Positions 14,858 through 21,999 of a DNA stretch of 27,544 bases are shown piece after piece. The position numbers and the translations under genes are program-made. This DNA is from Oscillospiraceae bacterium (GTDB taxonomy: Bacteria > Bacillota > Clostridia > Oscillospirales > Oscillospiraceae), in NCBI GenBank assembly GCA_020025295.1, contig JAHHSJ010000024.1, positions 1-27,544 of the forward strand. Reading direction: 5' to 3'. The notes under the pieces were generated by a model. The model searched no databases and was not told the DNA's origin. It saw only the letters and a list, made by a program, of their open reading frames with translations. Position 1 is the first letter of the stretch. The number at the start of each line of letters is the position of its first letter.

Positions 14858-15520
14858 ATGTCCGTTTCTTTGGAAGTATGGGGCGATTTTGCCTGCTTCT
14901 CCAGACCGGAAATGAAGGTGGAGCGTGTTTCTTACGATGTAATGACGCCTTCCGCTGCACGAGGTCTGCTGGAAGCCATCTACTATCATCCGGGCCTCAA
15001 ATATACCGTGGATAAAATCCATGTGTGCGCCCCCATCCGGTTCATCAACTTACGGCGGAACGAGGTTAAATCGGTTCTCAGTGCCCGCGTTGCCCGTACT
15101 GTAATGGATCGGGGCACCGGTGACTTATACATAGCAGCCTCGCAGGAGATTCAGCAGCGTTCTGCTATGCTGCTGCGGGATGTACACTATATCGTTGAGG
15201 CTCATTTTGAACTGACCGATAAGGCCGCCCCTGGTGACAACCCCGGTAAATTTCAGGATATTCTCCAAAGGCGCATTCGGAAGGGACAATGCTACTATCA
15301 GCCCTGCTTTGGCTGTCGGGAATTTCCCGCCCATTTCAAGCCTTGCAATGCAGTACCTTCCTGCCCAGAAGAGCTGAAAGGCCGCCGGGATTTGGGCTGG
15401 ATGCTGTACGACATGGATTATACCAATCCGGAAGATATCCAACCCCGGTTTTTCCGTGCTGTTTTACAGGACGGCGTCATGGCGATTCCTGATTGGAACA
15501 GTGAGGAGGTGCTGGGATGA
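14858..15520 (+). CDS. cas5c: Cas5c (Cas5d), type I-C pre-crRNA endonuclease and Cascade subunit
   Basis: 220 aa. In type I-C, which lacks Cas6, Cas5c cleaves the repeat at the base of its hairpin and holds the 5' handle in Cascade. The N-terminus SLEVWGDFACFSRPEMKVER is the family opening. MTPSAARGLLEAIYYHP (about residues 29-45) carries the conserved GLLEAIY..P motif with tyrosines near the position of the reported catalytic Tyr. FQRRIRKGQCYYQPC- and CREFPAHF-like segments follow. A GTG at 14849 is in frame but overlaps the ribosome site AGGAAG (14844-14849); ATG at 14858 has the right spacing. The stop overlaps the cas8c start (ATGA). Confidence 0.93.
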   Translation: MSVSLEVWGDFACFSRPEMKVERVSYDVMTPSAARGLLEAIYYHPGLKYTVDKIHVCAPIRFINLRRNEVKSVLSARVARTVMDRGTGDLYIAASQEIQQRSAMLLRDVHYIVEAHFELTDKAAPGDNPGKFQDILQRRIRKGQCYYQPCFGCREFPAHFKPCNAVPSCPEELKGRRDLGWMLYDMDYTNPEDIQPRFFRAVLQDGVMAIPDWNSEEVLG

Positions 15521-17268
15521 TTCTGCAAGCTTTGGCTCACCATTATGATACGCTGTCCGCCAGTGGGAAGATCTCGCCTCCGGGGTGGGGAGATGTGAAG
15601 GTTTCTTATGCACTTTGTCTTTCCGAAGATGGTGCTTTACAGCAGATTGTCTGCATCAAGACGGAACAGCCTAGGGGCAAGCAGATGGTGCTGGCCCCGC
15701 AGCAGATGCGGCTGCCTGCCCCAGTAAAGCGAACAGCCGGTGTTCTGCCCAATTTTTTGTATGATACATCCAGTTATGTGCTGGGTGCAGACACCAAGGG
15801 AAAACCGGACCGCACGAAAAAATGCTTTGAAACGTTCCGTACTCTGCACCAGTCTCTCTTGGGCAATATCGACACTCCCGCCGCAAATGCCATTCTGGCC
15901 TTTTTAAATCAGTGGAACCCGGAAAAGTTAGCCAATCATCCGGCTTTTGCAGAGCATTCGGAAGAACTGTTAAGCGGTGGAAATCTGGTATTCCGAGTAA
16001 ATGGTCGCTATGCGCATGAAGACCCCGCCATCCAGCAGGCGTGGAATGAATACTATGTCAGCTCCGGTGATGGACCCGAAATGGTCTGCTTGGTAACCGG
16101 CAAAAAAGGACCTGTGGAAAGCATTCATCCTGCGATTAAAAATGTGGCCGGAGCAAAATCTTCCGGCGCAGCGCTGGTTTCCTTCAACGCACCGGCTTTC
16201 TGCTCCTACGGAAAAGAGCAAAATCTGAATGCACCCGTCAGCAAGTCTGCCGTCTTCGCCTATACCACTGCGCTGAATTATCTGCTGGCAGACCAAGCGC
16301 ACACTTGCCGTGTGGGGGATTGCACAGTAGTCTATTGGGCCGAAAACGGCAGTGTTGCCAGTCAGAATATGGTCGGAGGATTCTTGGGTCAAAACGATTT
16401 CTATACCGCAGATGTGCTGATGGACACCGTGCGCAAGCTGTGTCAGGGGCAGGCCGTTGAGTTTGAAGAGGAACTTCTTGATCCCAATATGAATTTTTAT
16501 GTTCTGGGTATCTCCCCCAATGCAGCTCGCTTATCAGTGAGGTTTTTCTTCCGAAACACACTGAGCCACCTTTTACAAAATGTACTAGAACACTACCAAC
16601 GCATGGATATTGTCCGTCCATCCTATGACAATTTCGAAACTCTTCCGCTGTGGAAAATGCTCAGCGAAACGGTCAACCAAAAAGCTCAAAAGAAATCGAT
16701 CGCGCCAAATTTGGGTGGTGATACTCTGTGGGCCATTTTAAACAACACCTCTTATCCGGCATCTCTGTTGAACAGCGTTCGTCTGCGCATCCGTGCCGAA
16801 CAGAAAATCACACGGGGACGCGCCGCCATTCTGAAGGCATACTATTTGAAACATGATACACCCGATATTCCCAACAAAGAGGAGGTTTTAACCGTGTCTC
16901 TCAACCGTGAAAGCACCAGTGTTCCCTACACGCTGGGAAGATTGTTCTCCGTGCTGGAGGCTATCCAGAGCGCTGCCAATCCCAGCATCACTACCACAAT
17001 CAAGGATCGCTATTTCAACTCCGCTTCTGCCACACCAGGTCATGTCTTCCCCACTCTGCTCAATCTGGCACAGAAGCACCTGAAAAAAATCGGAGGCGGT
17101 CTGTCCGTTTACTATAACAAGCAGATCACCGATCTCATCGGACGTCTAGATGATAGTTATCCTGCACACCTCAGCATCCCGGAACAGGGCGTATTCCAGC
17201 TGGGCTACTATCACGAAACTCAGTCCCATTACGAACGCAAGAATAAGGAGGAAACGAAAAATGTCTGA
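15517..17268 (+). CDS. cas8c: Cas8c (Csd1), large subunit of type I-C Cascade
   Basis: 583 aa, the PAM-recognising large subunit. The N-terminus MILQALAHHYDTLSASGKI is the family start. KGKPDRTKKCFETFRTLHQ, CLVTGKKGPVESIHPAIKNV and the region around GAALVSFNAPAFCSYG are typical Csd1 segments. Length matches the family. It starts within the cas5c stop and ends 8 nt inside cas7c, so the three genes are translationally coupled. The 3' part also encodes the small subunit Cas11c from an internal start (16894). Confidence 0.92.
   Translation: MILQALAHHYDTLSASGKISPPGWGDVKVSYALCLSEDGALQQIVCIKTEQPRGKQMVLAPQQMRLPAPVKRTAGVLPNFLYDTSSYVLGADTKGKPDRTKKCFETFRTLHQSLLGNIDTPAANAILAFLNQWNPEKLANHPAFAEHSEELLSGGNLVFRVNGRYAHEDPAIQQAWNEYYVSSGDGPEMVCLVTGKKGPVESIHPAIKNVAGAKSSGAALVSFNAPAFCSYGKEQNLNAPVSKSAVFAYTTALNYLLADQAHTCRVGDCTVVYWAENGSVASQNMVGGFLGQNDFYTADVLMDTVRKLCQGQAVEFEEELLDPNMNFYVLGISPNAARLSVRFFFRNTLSHLLQNVLEHYQRMDIVRPSYDNFETLPLWKMLSETVNQKAQKKSIAPNLGGDTLWAILNNTSYPASLLNSVRLRIRAEQKITRGRAAILKAYYLKHDTPDIPNKEEVLTVSLNRESTSVPYTLGRLFSVLEAIQSAANPSITTTIKDRYFNSASATPGHVFPTLLNLAQKHLKKIGGGLSVYYNKQITDLIGRLDDSYPAHLSIPEQGVFQLGYYHETQSHYERKNKEETKNV
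16894..17268 (+). CDS. cas11c: Cas11c small subunit from an internal start in cas8c
   Basis: Type I-C systems are known to translate a small subunit, Cas11, from within the 3' part of cas8c. Here a strong Shine-Dalgarno, AGAGGAGG (16878-16885), sits 8 nt before an in-frame GTG at 16894, giving a 124-aa product. Its sequence continues SVPYTLGRLFSVLEAIQSAA and DRYFNSASATPGHVFP, the helical region known from Cas11c. It would line the Cascade belly beside Cas7. The ribosome site lies inside coding sequence, so it is unlikely to be chance, but expression is inferred. Confidence 0.8.
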   Translation: MSLNRESTSVPYTLGRLFSVLEAIQSAANPSITTTIKDRYFNSASATPGHVFPTLLNLAQKHLKKIGGGLSVYYNKQITDLIGRLDDSYPAHLSIPEQGVFQLGYYHETQSHYERKNKEETKNV

Positions 17269-18157
17269 ACCGATCAAAAATCGCTATGAATTCGTCATCC
17301 TATTTGATGTGGAAAACGGAAATCCCAACGGCGATCCGGATGCAGGAAATCTGCCCCGTCTGGACCCTGACACAAACCTTGGCATCGTAACCGATGTCTG
17401 CCTGAAGCGCAAAATCCGCAACTATGTGGAAACGGTCAAAGAAGACACCACCGGTTACCGTATCTATGTGAAGAGCGGAATTCCTCTGAACCGCAGCGAC
17501 TCAGACGCCTACACCGCTTTAGGTGTGGATGGAAATAACATCAAGGCAGAGAAGAAAAACGATCCCGATTTAGACCGTAAAATTCGGGATTGGATGTGCG
17601 CCAACTTCTATGATATCCGCACCTTTGGTGCCGTGATGACCACCTTTGTAAAGGCTGCATTGAACTGCGGTCAGGTACGCGGACCGGTTCAGCTGGGCTT
17701 TGCCCGCAGTGTAGAACCCGTCTATCCGCAGGAGGTAACCATCACCCGGGTATCCATTACCACAGAAGCCGATGCGGAAAAGAAAGATTCTGAAATGGGC
17801 CGCAAGTACATTGTTCCTTACGGTCTCTATCGCTGCGAGGGCTATATTTCAGCAAATCTAGCCCACAAAACCACCGGTTTCTCGGAAGACGACCTTGCGC
17901 TCCTGTGGGAAGCGATTCTGAATATGTTCGAGAACGATCACTCGGCCGCTCGCGGCAAAATGGCCGTGCGTGAGCTAATTATCTTTAAACATGACACCGA
18001 GTTGGGCTGTGCGCCTGCATGGAAGCTGTTTGACACCGTACATATTGAACGCACTGACCCGAATGACCACGCTCCTGCCCGTTCCTATAAGGATTACACA
18101 GTAACCGTGGATGAAGCATCTATTCCTGCCGGTGTCCACTGCACTCGTATGGTTTGA
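17261..18157 (+). CDS. cas7c: Cas7c (Csd2), backbone subunit of type I-C Cascade
   Basis: 298-aa subunit that polymerises along the crRNA. The N-terminus reads NRYEFVILFDVENGNPNGDP, the diagnostic Csd2 motif. RTFGAVMTTF, GPVQLGFARSVEPVYPQEVTITR and the C-terminal IPAGV segment also fit. AAGGAGG (17245-17251) precedes the ATG at 17261. A longer in-frame opening from 17150 lies wholly within cas8c and is not used. It overlaps cas8c by 8 nt. Its stop overlaps an ATG (TGATG) that begins the cas4 stub. Confidence 0.93.
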   Translation: MSEPIKNRYEFVILFDVENGNPNGDPDAGNLPRLDPDTNLGIVTDVCLKRKIRNYVETVKEDTTGYRIYVKSGIPLNRSDSDAYTALGVDGNNIKAEKKNDPDLDRKIRDWMCANFYDIRTFGAVMTTFVKAALNCGQVRGPVQLGFARSVEPVYPQEVTITRVSITTEADAEKKDSEMGRKYIVPYGLYRCEGYISANLAHKTTGFSEDDLALLWEAILNMFENDHSAARGKMAVRELIIFKHDTELGCAPAWKLFDTVHIERTDPNDHAPARSYKDYTVTVDEASIPAGVHCTRMV

Positions 18158-18219
18158 TGTGCTCCGATGCGGAACCGCGCAAGCTTTCTGATCTGCAGCA
18201 CTTCGTCTGCATTTTATGA
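18157..18219 (+). pseudogene. cas4 N-terminal stub left by deletion of cas4-cas1-cas2
   Basis: An ATG at 18157 overlaps the cas7c stop, the usual coupled position of cas4 in type I-C operons. It encodes 20 codons, MCSDAEPRKLSDLQHFVCIL, then stop. LSDLQHFVC resembles the Cas4 N-terminus, S.LQHF.FC.RQ, but breaks off right before the first conserved cysteine block. The following frame to 18259 (FYEPGSLYDEALPLP then stop) could be the tail of cas2, but this is too short to prove. cas1 and the bulk of cas2 and cas4 are absent: the CRISPR leader begins at once. The simplest reading is an internal deletion from codon ~18 of cas4 to near the end of cas2. Confidence 0.5.
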
Positions 18220-18259
18220 ACCGGGCAGCCTTTATGACGAAGCTCTTCCGCTGCCGTAA

Positions 18260-18441
18260 TGTGCGAAGTAGGGGCATACACAAAAAGCCAGGGCGGTTCG
18301 CACCGCCCTATCCGCATAAAAAAGGTCTTTGTATGGAGTTTTGCTTATACTTATAAAAGCAAAATTACACTATTGAGTGAAATTTTCATTTTTTCTGTGA
18401 AAATTCACTAATTTTGCAAGCATTTCTTGTGAATGTTTGCA
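18260..18441 (+). promoter_or_regulatory. CRISPR leader
   Basis: The leader lies between the cas stub and the first repeat, on the side of the cas genes. It opens with GTGCGAA (18261-18267), which can pair with TTCGCAC (18297-18303); a GC-rich hairpin AGGGCGG/CCGCCCT (18290-18309) overlaps this. An AT-rich part follows with an imperfect inverted repeat at 18377-18408 (GTGAAATTTTCA/TGAAAATTCAC). A second inverted repeat, 18415-18441 (TGCAAGCATT/AATGTTTGCA), abuts the first repeat. A clear array promoter could not be chosen by eye. Confidence 0.7.
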
Positions 18442-19203
18442 GTCGCTCCCCGTATGGGGAGTGTGGGTTGAAATATCTCCTGAATCAGGTGGGTCCCGTC
18501 CAGCACGCCCGGTCGCTCCCCGTATGGGGAGTGTGGGTTGAAATCTCTCCTTCCTGGAAGTCACCCTCTCCGATAAAATGTCGCTCCCCGTATGGGGAGT
18601 GTGGGTTGAAATTAACTGCGCTGATTGAAGATTTACCAAATATCGGTCGCTCCCCGTATGGGGAGTGTGGGTTGAAATGGAAAGGGCGTGTACTCACTCA
18701 TGGAGGTCCACGTCGCTCCCCGTATGGGGAGTGTGGGTTGAAATTGCTGCTCTGGTAGGTAAGGGCTGGCTGATGCAGCGTCGCTCCCCGTATGGGGAGT
18801 GTGGGTTGAAATAACCAAGTCCCGGATGACTGCGTCCATGCATGAGTCGCTCCCCGTATGGGGAGTGTGGGTTGAAATACCCCCCTGCAGCTCAATCCTG
18901 TGGAGTTTACGGTCGCTCCCCGTATGGGGAGTGTGGGTTGAAATGTACTGCATTGCAACGAAGAAGCTGCACAAGATGTCGCTCCCCGTATGGGGAGTGT
19001 GGGTTGAAATCACGAAAATTTGATTGAAACTCAAATGACCGTGGTCGCTCCCCGTATGGGGAGTGTGGGTTGAAATGGCGACAGCGCATCGGACGGTCAA
19101 GCCGTGTGCCGCGTCGCTCCCCGTATGGGGAGTGTGGGTTGAAATATCGCATTTGATGAGCTGACCCATTTTACCTGGGAGGTCGCTCCCCGTATGGGGA
19201 GTG
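18442..19203 (+). CRISPR. Type I-C CRISPR array: 11 full 33-bp repeats, 11 spacers, truncated last repeat
   Basis: Repeat is 33 bp, beginning GTCGCTCCCC, with hairpin CTCCCC/GGGGAG, and ending GTGTGGGTTGAAAT. Full copies start at 18442, 18512, 18580, 18646, 18712, 18780, 18846, 18912, 18978, 19044 and 19113 and look identical. The twelfth (19182-19203) keeps 22 bases and then diverges, marking the leader-distal end. Spacer lengths in order are 37, 35, 33, 33, 35, 33, 33, 33, 33, 36 and 36. Orientation follows from the leader on the left and the GTTGAAAT handle on the right, so the array is read in the same direction as the cas genes. Spacers are all different; their targets cannot be judged here. 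Confidence 0.97.
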
Positions 19204-19309
19204 CAAAACAACACCTCTTTTTTGTCAACGACATTCCATCCTACGATTCGTCCTTCAGCACGATGATTGTGGCATTCGTCCTTGAGAGATTGCCGGAATA
19301 TTCCCATAG
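19204..19309. other. Trailer region of the array, no gene recognised
   Basis: A minus-strand open frame (from 19319 leftward, reading GRIVGWNVVDKKEVLFC) runs into the truncated repeat. It may be the remnant of a gene cut at the array end, but I do not recognise it. Confidence 0.3.
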
Positions 19310-19344
19310 AAAAAGCCATCGATCACATGATCGATGGCTTTTTT
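19310..19344. terminator. Bidirectional terminator between CRISPR array and AraC-type gene
   Basis: GCCATCGATCA (19315-19325) pairs with TGATCGATGGC (19328-19338), flanked by AAAAA on the left and TTTTTT on the right, so it can act on both the array transcript and the minus-strand regulator. Confidence 0.8.
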
Positions 19345-19416
19345 CGATTCCTTTTCTGTTCCAAACCCTGTATCACAAAGCAAACCCTTTGGTTCGTTCT
19401 TCACAAAAAACGGCTT

Positions 19417-20358
19417 TTACCGCCACATCAGCTTTTGCTGCTCCACAATAGACATTAACTTCTGAGGGCGAGAGGGCGGCAATGGGCCAGAGCTGCTGGT
19501 TTCGCTGTGGCCGTCATTGATTTTCATAATCTGAAATACCTTCGGCGTATAGCCAAAGAGCTCATTGAAGCATTTTGAAAAATAGCTGAGGTTATGAAAC
19601 CCAACCTTCGCCGCAGCTTCACTCACCGAAATCGAGCGCTGGGCCAGCAGAATACGGGCCTTGCACAGTCGGTACTGCCGCAGGTAGGTCTGAAAATTAC
19701 AGGAAAAGTTCTCATGAAACAAGCGGCAGAAATAGCTGTGACTATACGAAATCTCCTGAGCCAAATCGCGGGAAGTCAAATCCGTATCATACTTATCTTC
19801 GATAATCTCCATAATCCGCACACCAAAGGAATGGGGCTCATTCTGTTTTACGAGGCTGACCAAAGACCCCCGATATTCCAATCGACCAACCAGACACATC
19901 AGCTCTCCCCGCACCATGAATTCCCAGCCGGTGGGATGCCTCTCACACTGTTGGAAAATTTCGTAGGCGATGTGATTCAGCAATTCAGCATCGGAACAAG
20001 AGTGATGAATCACTCGCTCCACATCCAACGCACCACTCCAAACCTGCTTGGAAAACGCCTCATCATTGAGCAGTGAAATGTCAAAGCAGAAGCAAAAATG
20101 GGCAAACCCTTCCCCCGGCATAATATCGCCGCTGTGGATGGAGTACGGAGGAATCAGCACAATATCGCCCTTGCTGACACGATAGATATTTTGGTCGATC
20201 ACAACTTCTGCCGCACCACTGACAATCACGATCACTTCAAGCTCTCGATGATAGTGTACATTCATAAACGGCGTCGTACCCTCTGCCGGCGGAGTTACGA
20301 TGGCATACGTTGCAATCGGCAGCTTTCTATAATGCATTTGGAAACTATTATCCAGCAT
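19417..20358 (-). CDS. AraC-family transcriptional regulator with N-terminal cupin-type sensor
   Basis: 313 aa. The N-terminal half (about residues 20-100) is an AraC-type sugar/cupin domain with MNVHYHRELEVIVIVSG and KGDIVLIPPYSIHSG. The C-terminal half (about 190-285) has two helix-turn-helix motifs: TSRDLAQEISYSHSYFCRLF, and ISVSEAAAKVGFHNLSYFSK followed by CFNELFGYTPKVF, the AraC signature. A TTG one codon earlier is open, but ATG at 20358 has AAGGGATG properly placed upstream. It is divergent from the glycosidase-like operon at 20505, with a 146-bp shared region containing a 16-bp palindrome. It probably senses a sugar-like ligand and controls that operon; this is inferred from the layout. 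Confidence 0.9.
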   Translation of the reverse strand: MLDNSFQMHYRKLPIATYAIVTPPAEGTTPFMNVHYHRELEVIVIVSGAAEVVIDQNIYRVSKGDIVLIPPYSIHSGDIMPGEGFAHFCFCFDISLLNDEAFSKQVWSGALDVERVIHHSCSDAELLNHIAYEIFQQCERHPTGWEFMVRGELMCLVGRLEYRGSLVSLVKQNEPHSFGVRIMEIIEDKYDTDLTSRDLAQEISYSHSYFCRLFHENFSCNFQTYLRQYRLCKARILLAQRSISVSEAAAKVGFHNLSYFSKCFNELFGYTPKVFQIMKINDGHSETSSSGPLPPSRPQKLMSIVEQQKLMWR

Positions 20359-20443
20359 CAAATCATCCCTTTTTGATTACTTAAGCCCAAGCATGTCAAT
20401 ACAGTGTTAAAAATAGAGAGTTAAGCGGTGGTTTTTCTATATC

Positions 20444-20459
20444 CTTATGGTACCATAAG
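20444..20459. promoter_or_regulatory. 16-bp perfect palindrome in the divergent control region
   Basis: CTTATGGTACCATAAG is its own reverse complement and lies midway between the regulator and the glycosidase-like gene. A second short inverted repeat, GCCGGT-TC-ACCGGC (20478-20491), sits just before the ribosome site CGGAGG. Either may be an operator. AraC-type proteins more often bind direct repeats, so another regulator is possible. Confidence 0.45.
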
Positions 20460-20504
20460 AGTATCAGATGAACAAGCGCCGGTTCACCGGCATCGGAGGC
20501 TATT

Positions 20505-21926
20505 ATGGAGTATTGTTCTTATGGCGATAATCGCTGGCAATTGGTCTGCGGTCAATTTAAGGGGCCGGAACAGCGTGCAGCAGAACTGTTATATGCTGGC
20601 GTTTCCAGCCACACCCCCTATATTCTCGTTGCTCGCACAGATGGGATCTGTCCGGACAAAGAGCAATACAACCTGCTTTTGGTCGGACTGCCCGAAAGCA
20701 ATCCATTGATTGCTCAGTGCATAGACACCAGCGAGATTCCGGAGGACGGCTATCTGGTCGAGGTCAAAGTCAGTCCCTATGCAGCAGATCGTCAGGTGGC
20801 TGTCATCACCGGCAGCAGTCCGGCACAGGTCATTTGGGGTGTTTCCTACTTTCTGAATGACTATTTGCCTATGGCACGCAGACGCAAGGATCACATCCCC
20901 TATTTTCGGGCCTTATTTTCCGGCCCAATGCCAGAGCACAAGGCAAGGAAAAGTCCTGCCTTTGCCGAACGCGGTATCTGGACTTGGGGGCATTGCATCT
21001 ACGATTATCAGAAATTTGCCCAGAATATGGCGCTTATGGGACTCAATGCCATCACTATTTGGAACGACTTTCCCCCGATCAACCTGCGGGATGTGGTGGA
21101 TTGCTTCCACAGCTATGGCATCCGCGTCATTTTCGGCTACTCTTGGGGCTGGGACGAAGGCGTGTCCGTCAATTCTCCCGAGGAGCTGGAGCGTTGGAAG
21201 CAGCGTGTGATCGAGGACTATGCCAAGAATTACGCCAACGCCGGCGGCGACGGAATCTACTTCCAGACTTTTACGGAAACCGAACTGCAGGACATCGACG
21301 GTGTACCTATCGCTGACTCCGTGGTACATTGGGTCAACACCATCAGTGCTGCCATGCAGGAGCACTGGCCGGGGCTGGATATTCAGTTTGGCCTGCACGC
21401 CACCAGCGTGCGAAACCGTTTGGATATCATCAGCAAGGTCAATCCTTCCGTTCGCATCGTATGGGAGGACTGCGGCGCCTTCCCCTATTCCTATCTCTCC
21501 AGAGATGTAGAAAATTGGGAAGAAACCGTGGAATTTACCGACAAAATCCTGCAGCTGCGTCCCGGCTGTGGCTGTGGCGTTGTTCTAAAGGGACAGGTAT
21601 GTTTGGACTGGAACCGGTTTGAACATCAGAAAGGCCCCTACATTCTCGGCCGTGAAAGCACGGAGAAGAGGCAGGCACTTCTGGCTCAGCGCCAGTCCCA
21701 GTGGCACGATGTACAGAGCTTTTGGATGAAGAATCTGGACATCGGCCGCCAAGTGATTCAGCACCTCCGCTCTGCTGCGGTTTACGACTTGGTGGAAGAT
21801 GCTCTGCTGGAGGATGCCTGCTGGTTCCCGGTGGCACTCTACGCTCAGCTTCTCTGGACCCCTGACGATCCGGCAGAGGAGCTTTTGCAGCGAGTTGCCC
21901 AGCGGCCTTTCGTGACCTTCGCCTAA
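20505..21926 (+). CDS. Glycoside-hydrolase-like protein (GH20/GH67-type N-domain plus TIM-barrel-like domain)
   Basis: 473 aa, no signal peptide, so cytoplasmic. The N-terminal domain (to about residue 125) has GYLVEVKV.. and QVIWGVSYFLNDYLP, like the small alpha/beta domains that precede GH20 and GH67 barrels. A barrel-like part starts near 155: RGIWTWGHCIYDY, MGLNAITIWNDFPP, GIRVIFGYSWGWDEG and GGDGIYFQTFTETEL (about 247-261), whose Glu residues lie at the end of a predicted strand, a usual place for catalytic acids. A later VRIVWEDCGAFPYS strand fits too. CGGAGG precedes the ATG. It is first in an operon with a transporter and a HyuA protein and under the AraC-type regulator. The family number and substrate are not recognised. 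Confidence 0.65.
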   Translation: MEYCSYGDNRWQLVCGQFKGPEQRAAELLYAGVSSHTPYILVARTDGICPDKEQYNLLLVGLPESNPLIAQCIDTSEIPEDGYLVEVKVSPYAADRQVAVITGSSPAQVIWGVSYFLNDYLPMARRRKDHIPYFRALFSGPMPEHKARKSPAFAERGIWTWGHCIYDYQKFAQNMALMGLNAITIWNDFPPINLRDVVDCFHSYGIRVIFGYSWGWDEGVSVNSPEELERWKQRVIEDYAKNYANAGGDGIYFQTFTETELQDIDGVPIADSVVHWVNTISAAMQEHWPGLDIQFGLHATSVRNRLDIISKVNPSVRIVWEDCGAFPYSYLSRDVENWEETVEFTDKILQLRPGCGCGVVLKGQVCLDWNRFEHQKGPYILGRESTEKRQALLAQRQSQWHDVQSFWMKNLDIGRQVIQHLRSAAVYDLVEDALLEDACWFPVALYAQLLWTPDDPAEELLQRVAQRPFVTFA

Positions 21927-21940
21927 ATAAATTTGTACTC

Positions 21941-21968
21941 AAGAGCGTACAGATGAATGAGCGCTCTT
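21941..21968 (+). terminator. Short stem-loop after the glycosidase-like gene
   Basis: AAGAGCG (21941-21947) pairs with CGCTCTT (21962-21968) around a 14-nt loop, followed by AAAAA rather than T. It may modulate read-through to the transporter gene; a weak signal. Confidence 0.3.
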
Positions 21969-21999
21969 AAAAACAAGCAATGAAAGAGAGGAATTTTGT

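Noticed and set aside
14529..15015. Small plus-strand open frames between cas3 and cas5c
   Set aside because: No ribosome sites, and they overlap the stem-loop, repeat-like element and promoters; the region reads better as regulatory.
17150..17260. N-terminal extension of cas7c
   Set aside because: It lies within cas8c and has no ribosome site, whereas AAGGAGG sits correctly before the ATG at 17261 that gives the canonical Cas7c N-terminus.
18370..19319. Long open frames on both strands with repeated SPYGECGLK-like or FQPTLPIRGAT-like units
   Set aside because: They are translations of the 33-bp CRISPR repeats; the repeat plus a 33-bp spacer keeps frame, producing false repetitive proteins.
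19204..19319. Minus-strand fragment reading GRIVGWNVVDKKEVLFC as a transposase remnant
   Set aside because: It runs directly into a truncated CRISPR repeat and I could not match it to a transposase family.
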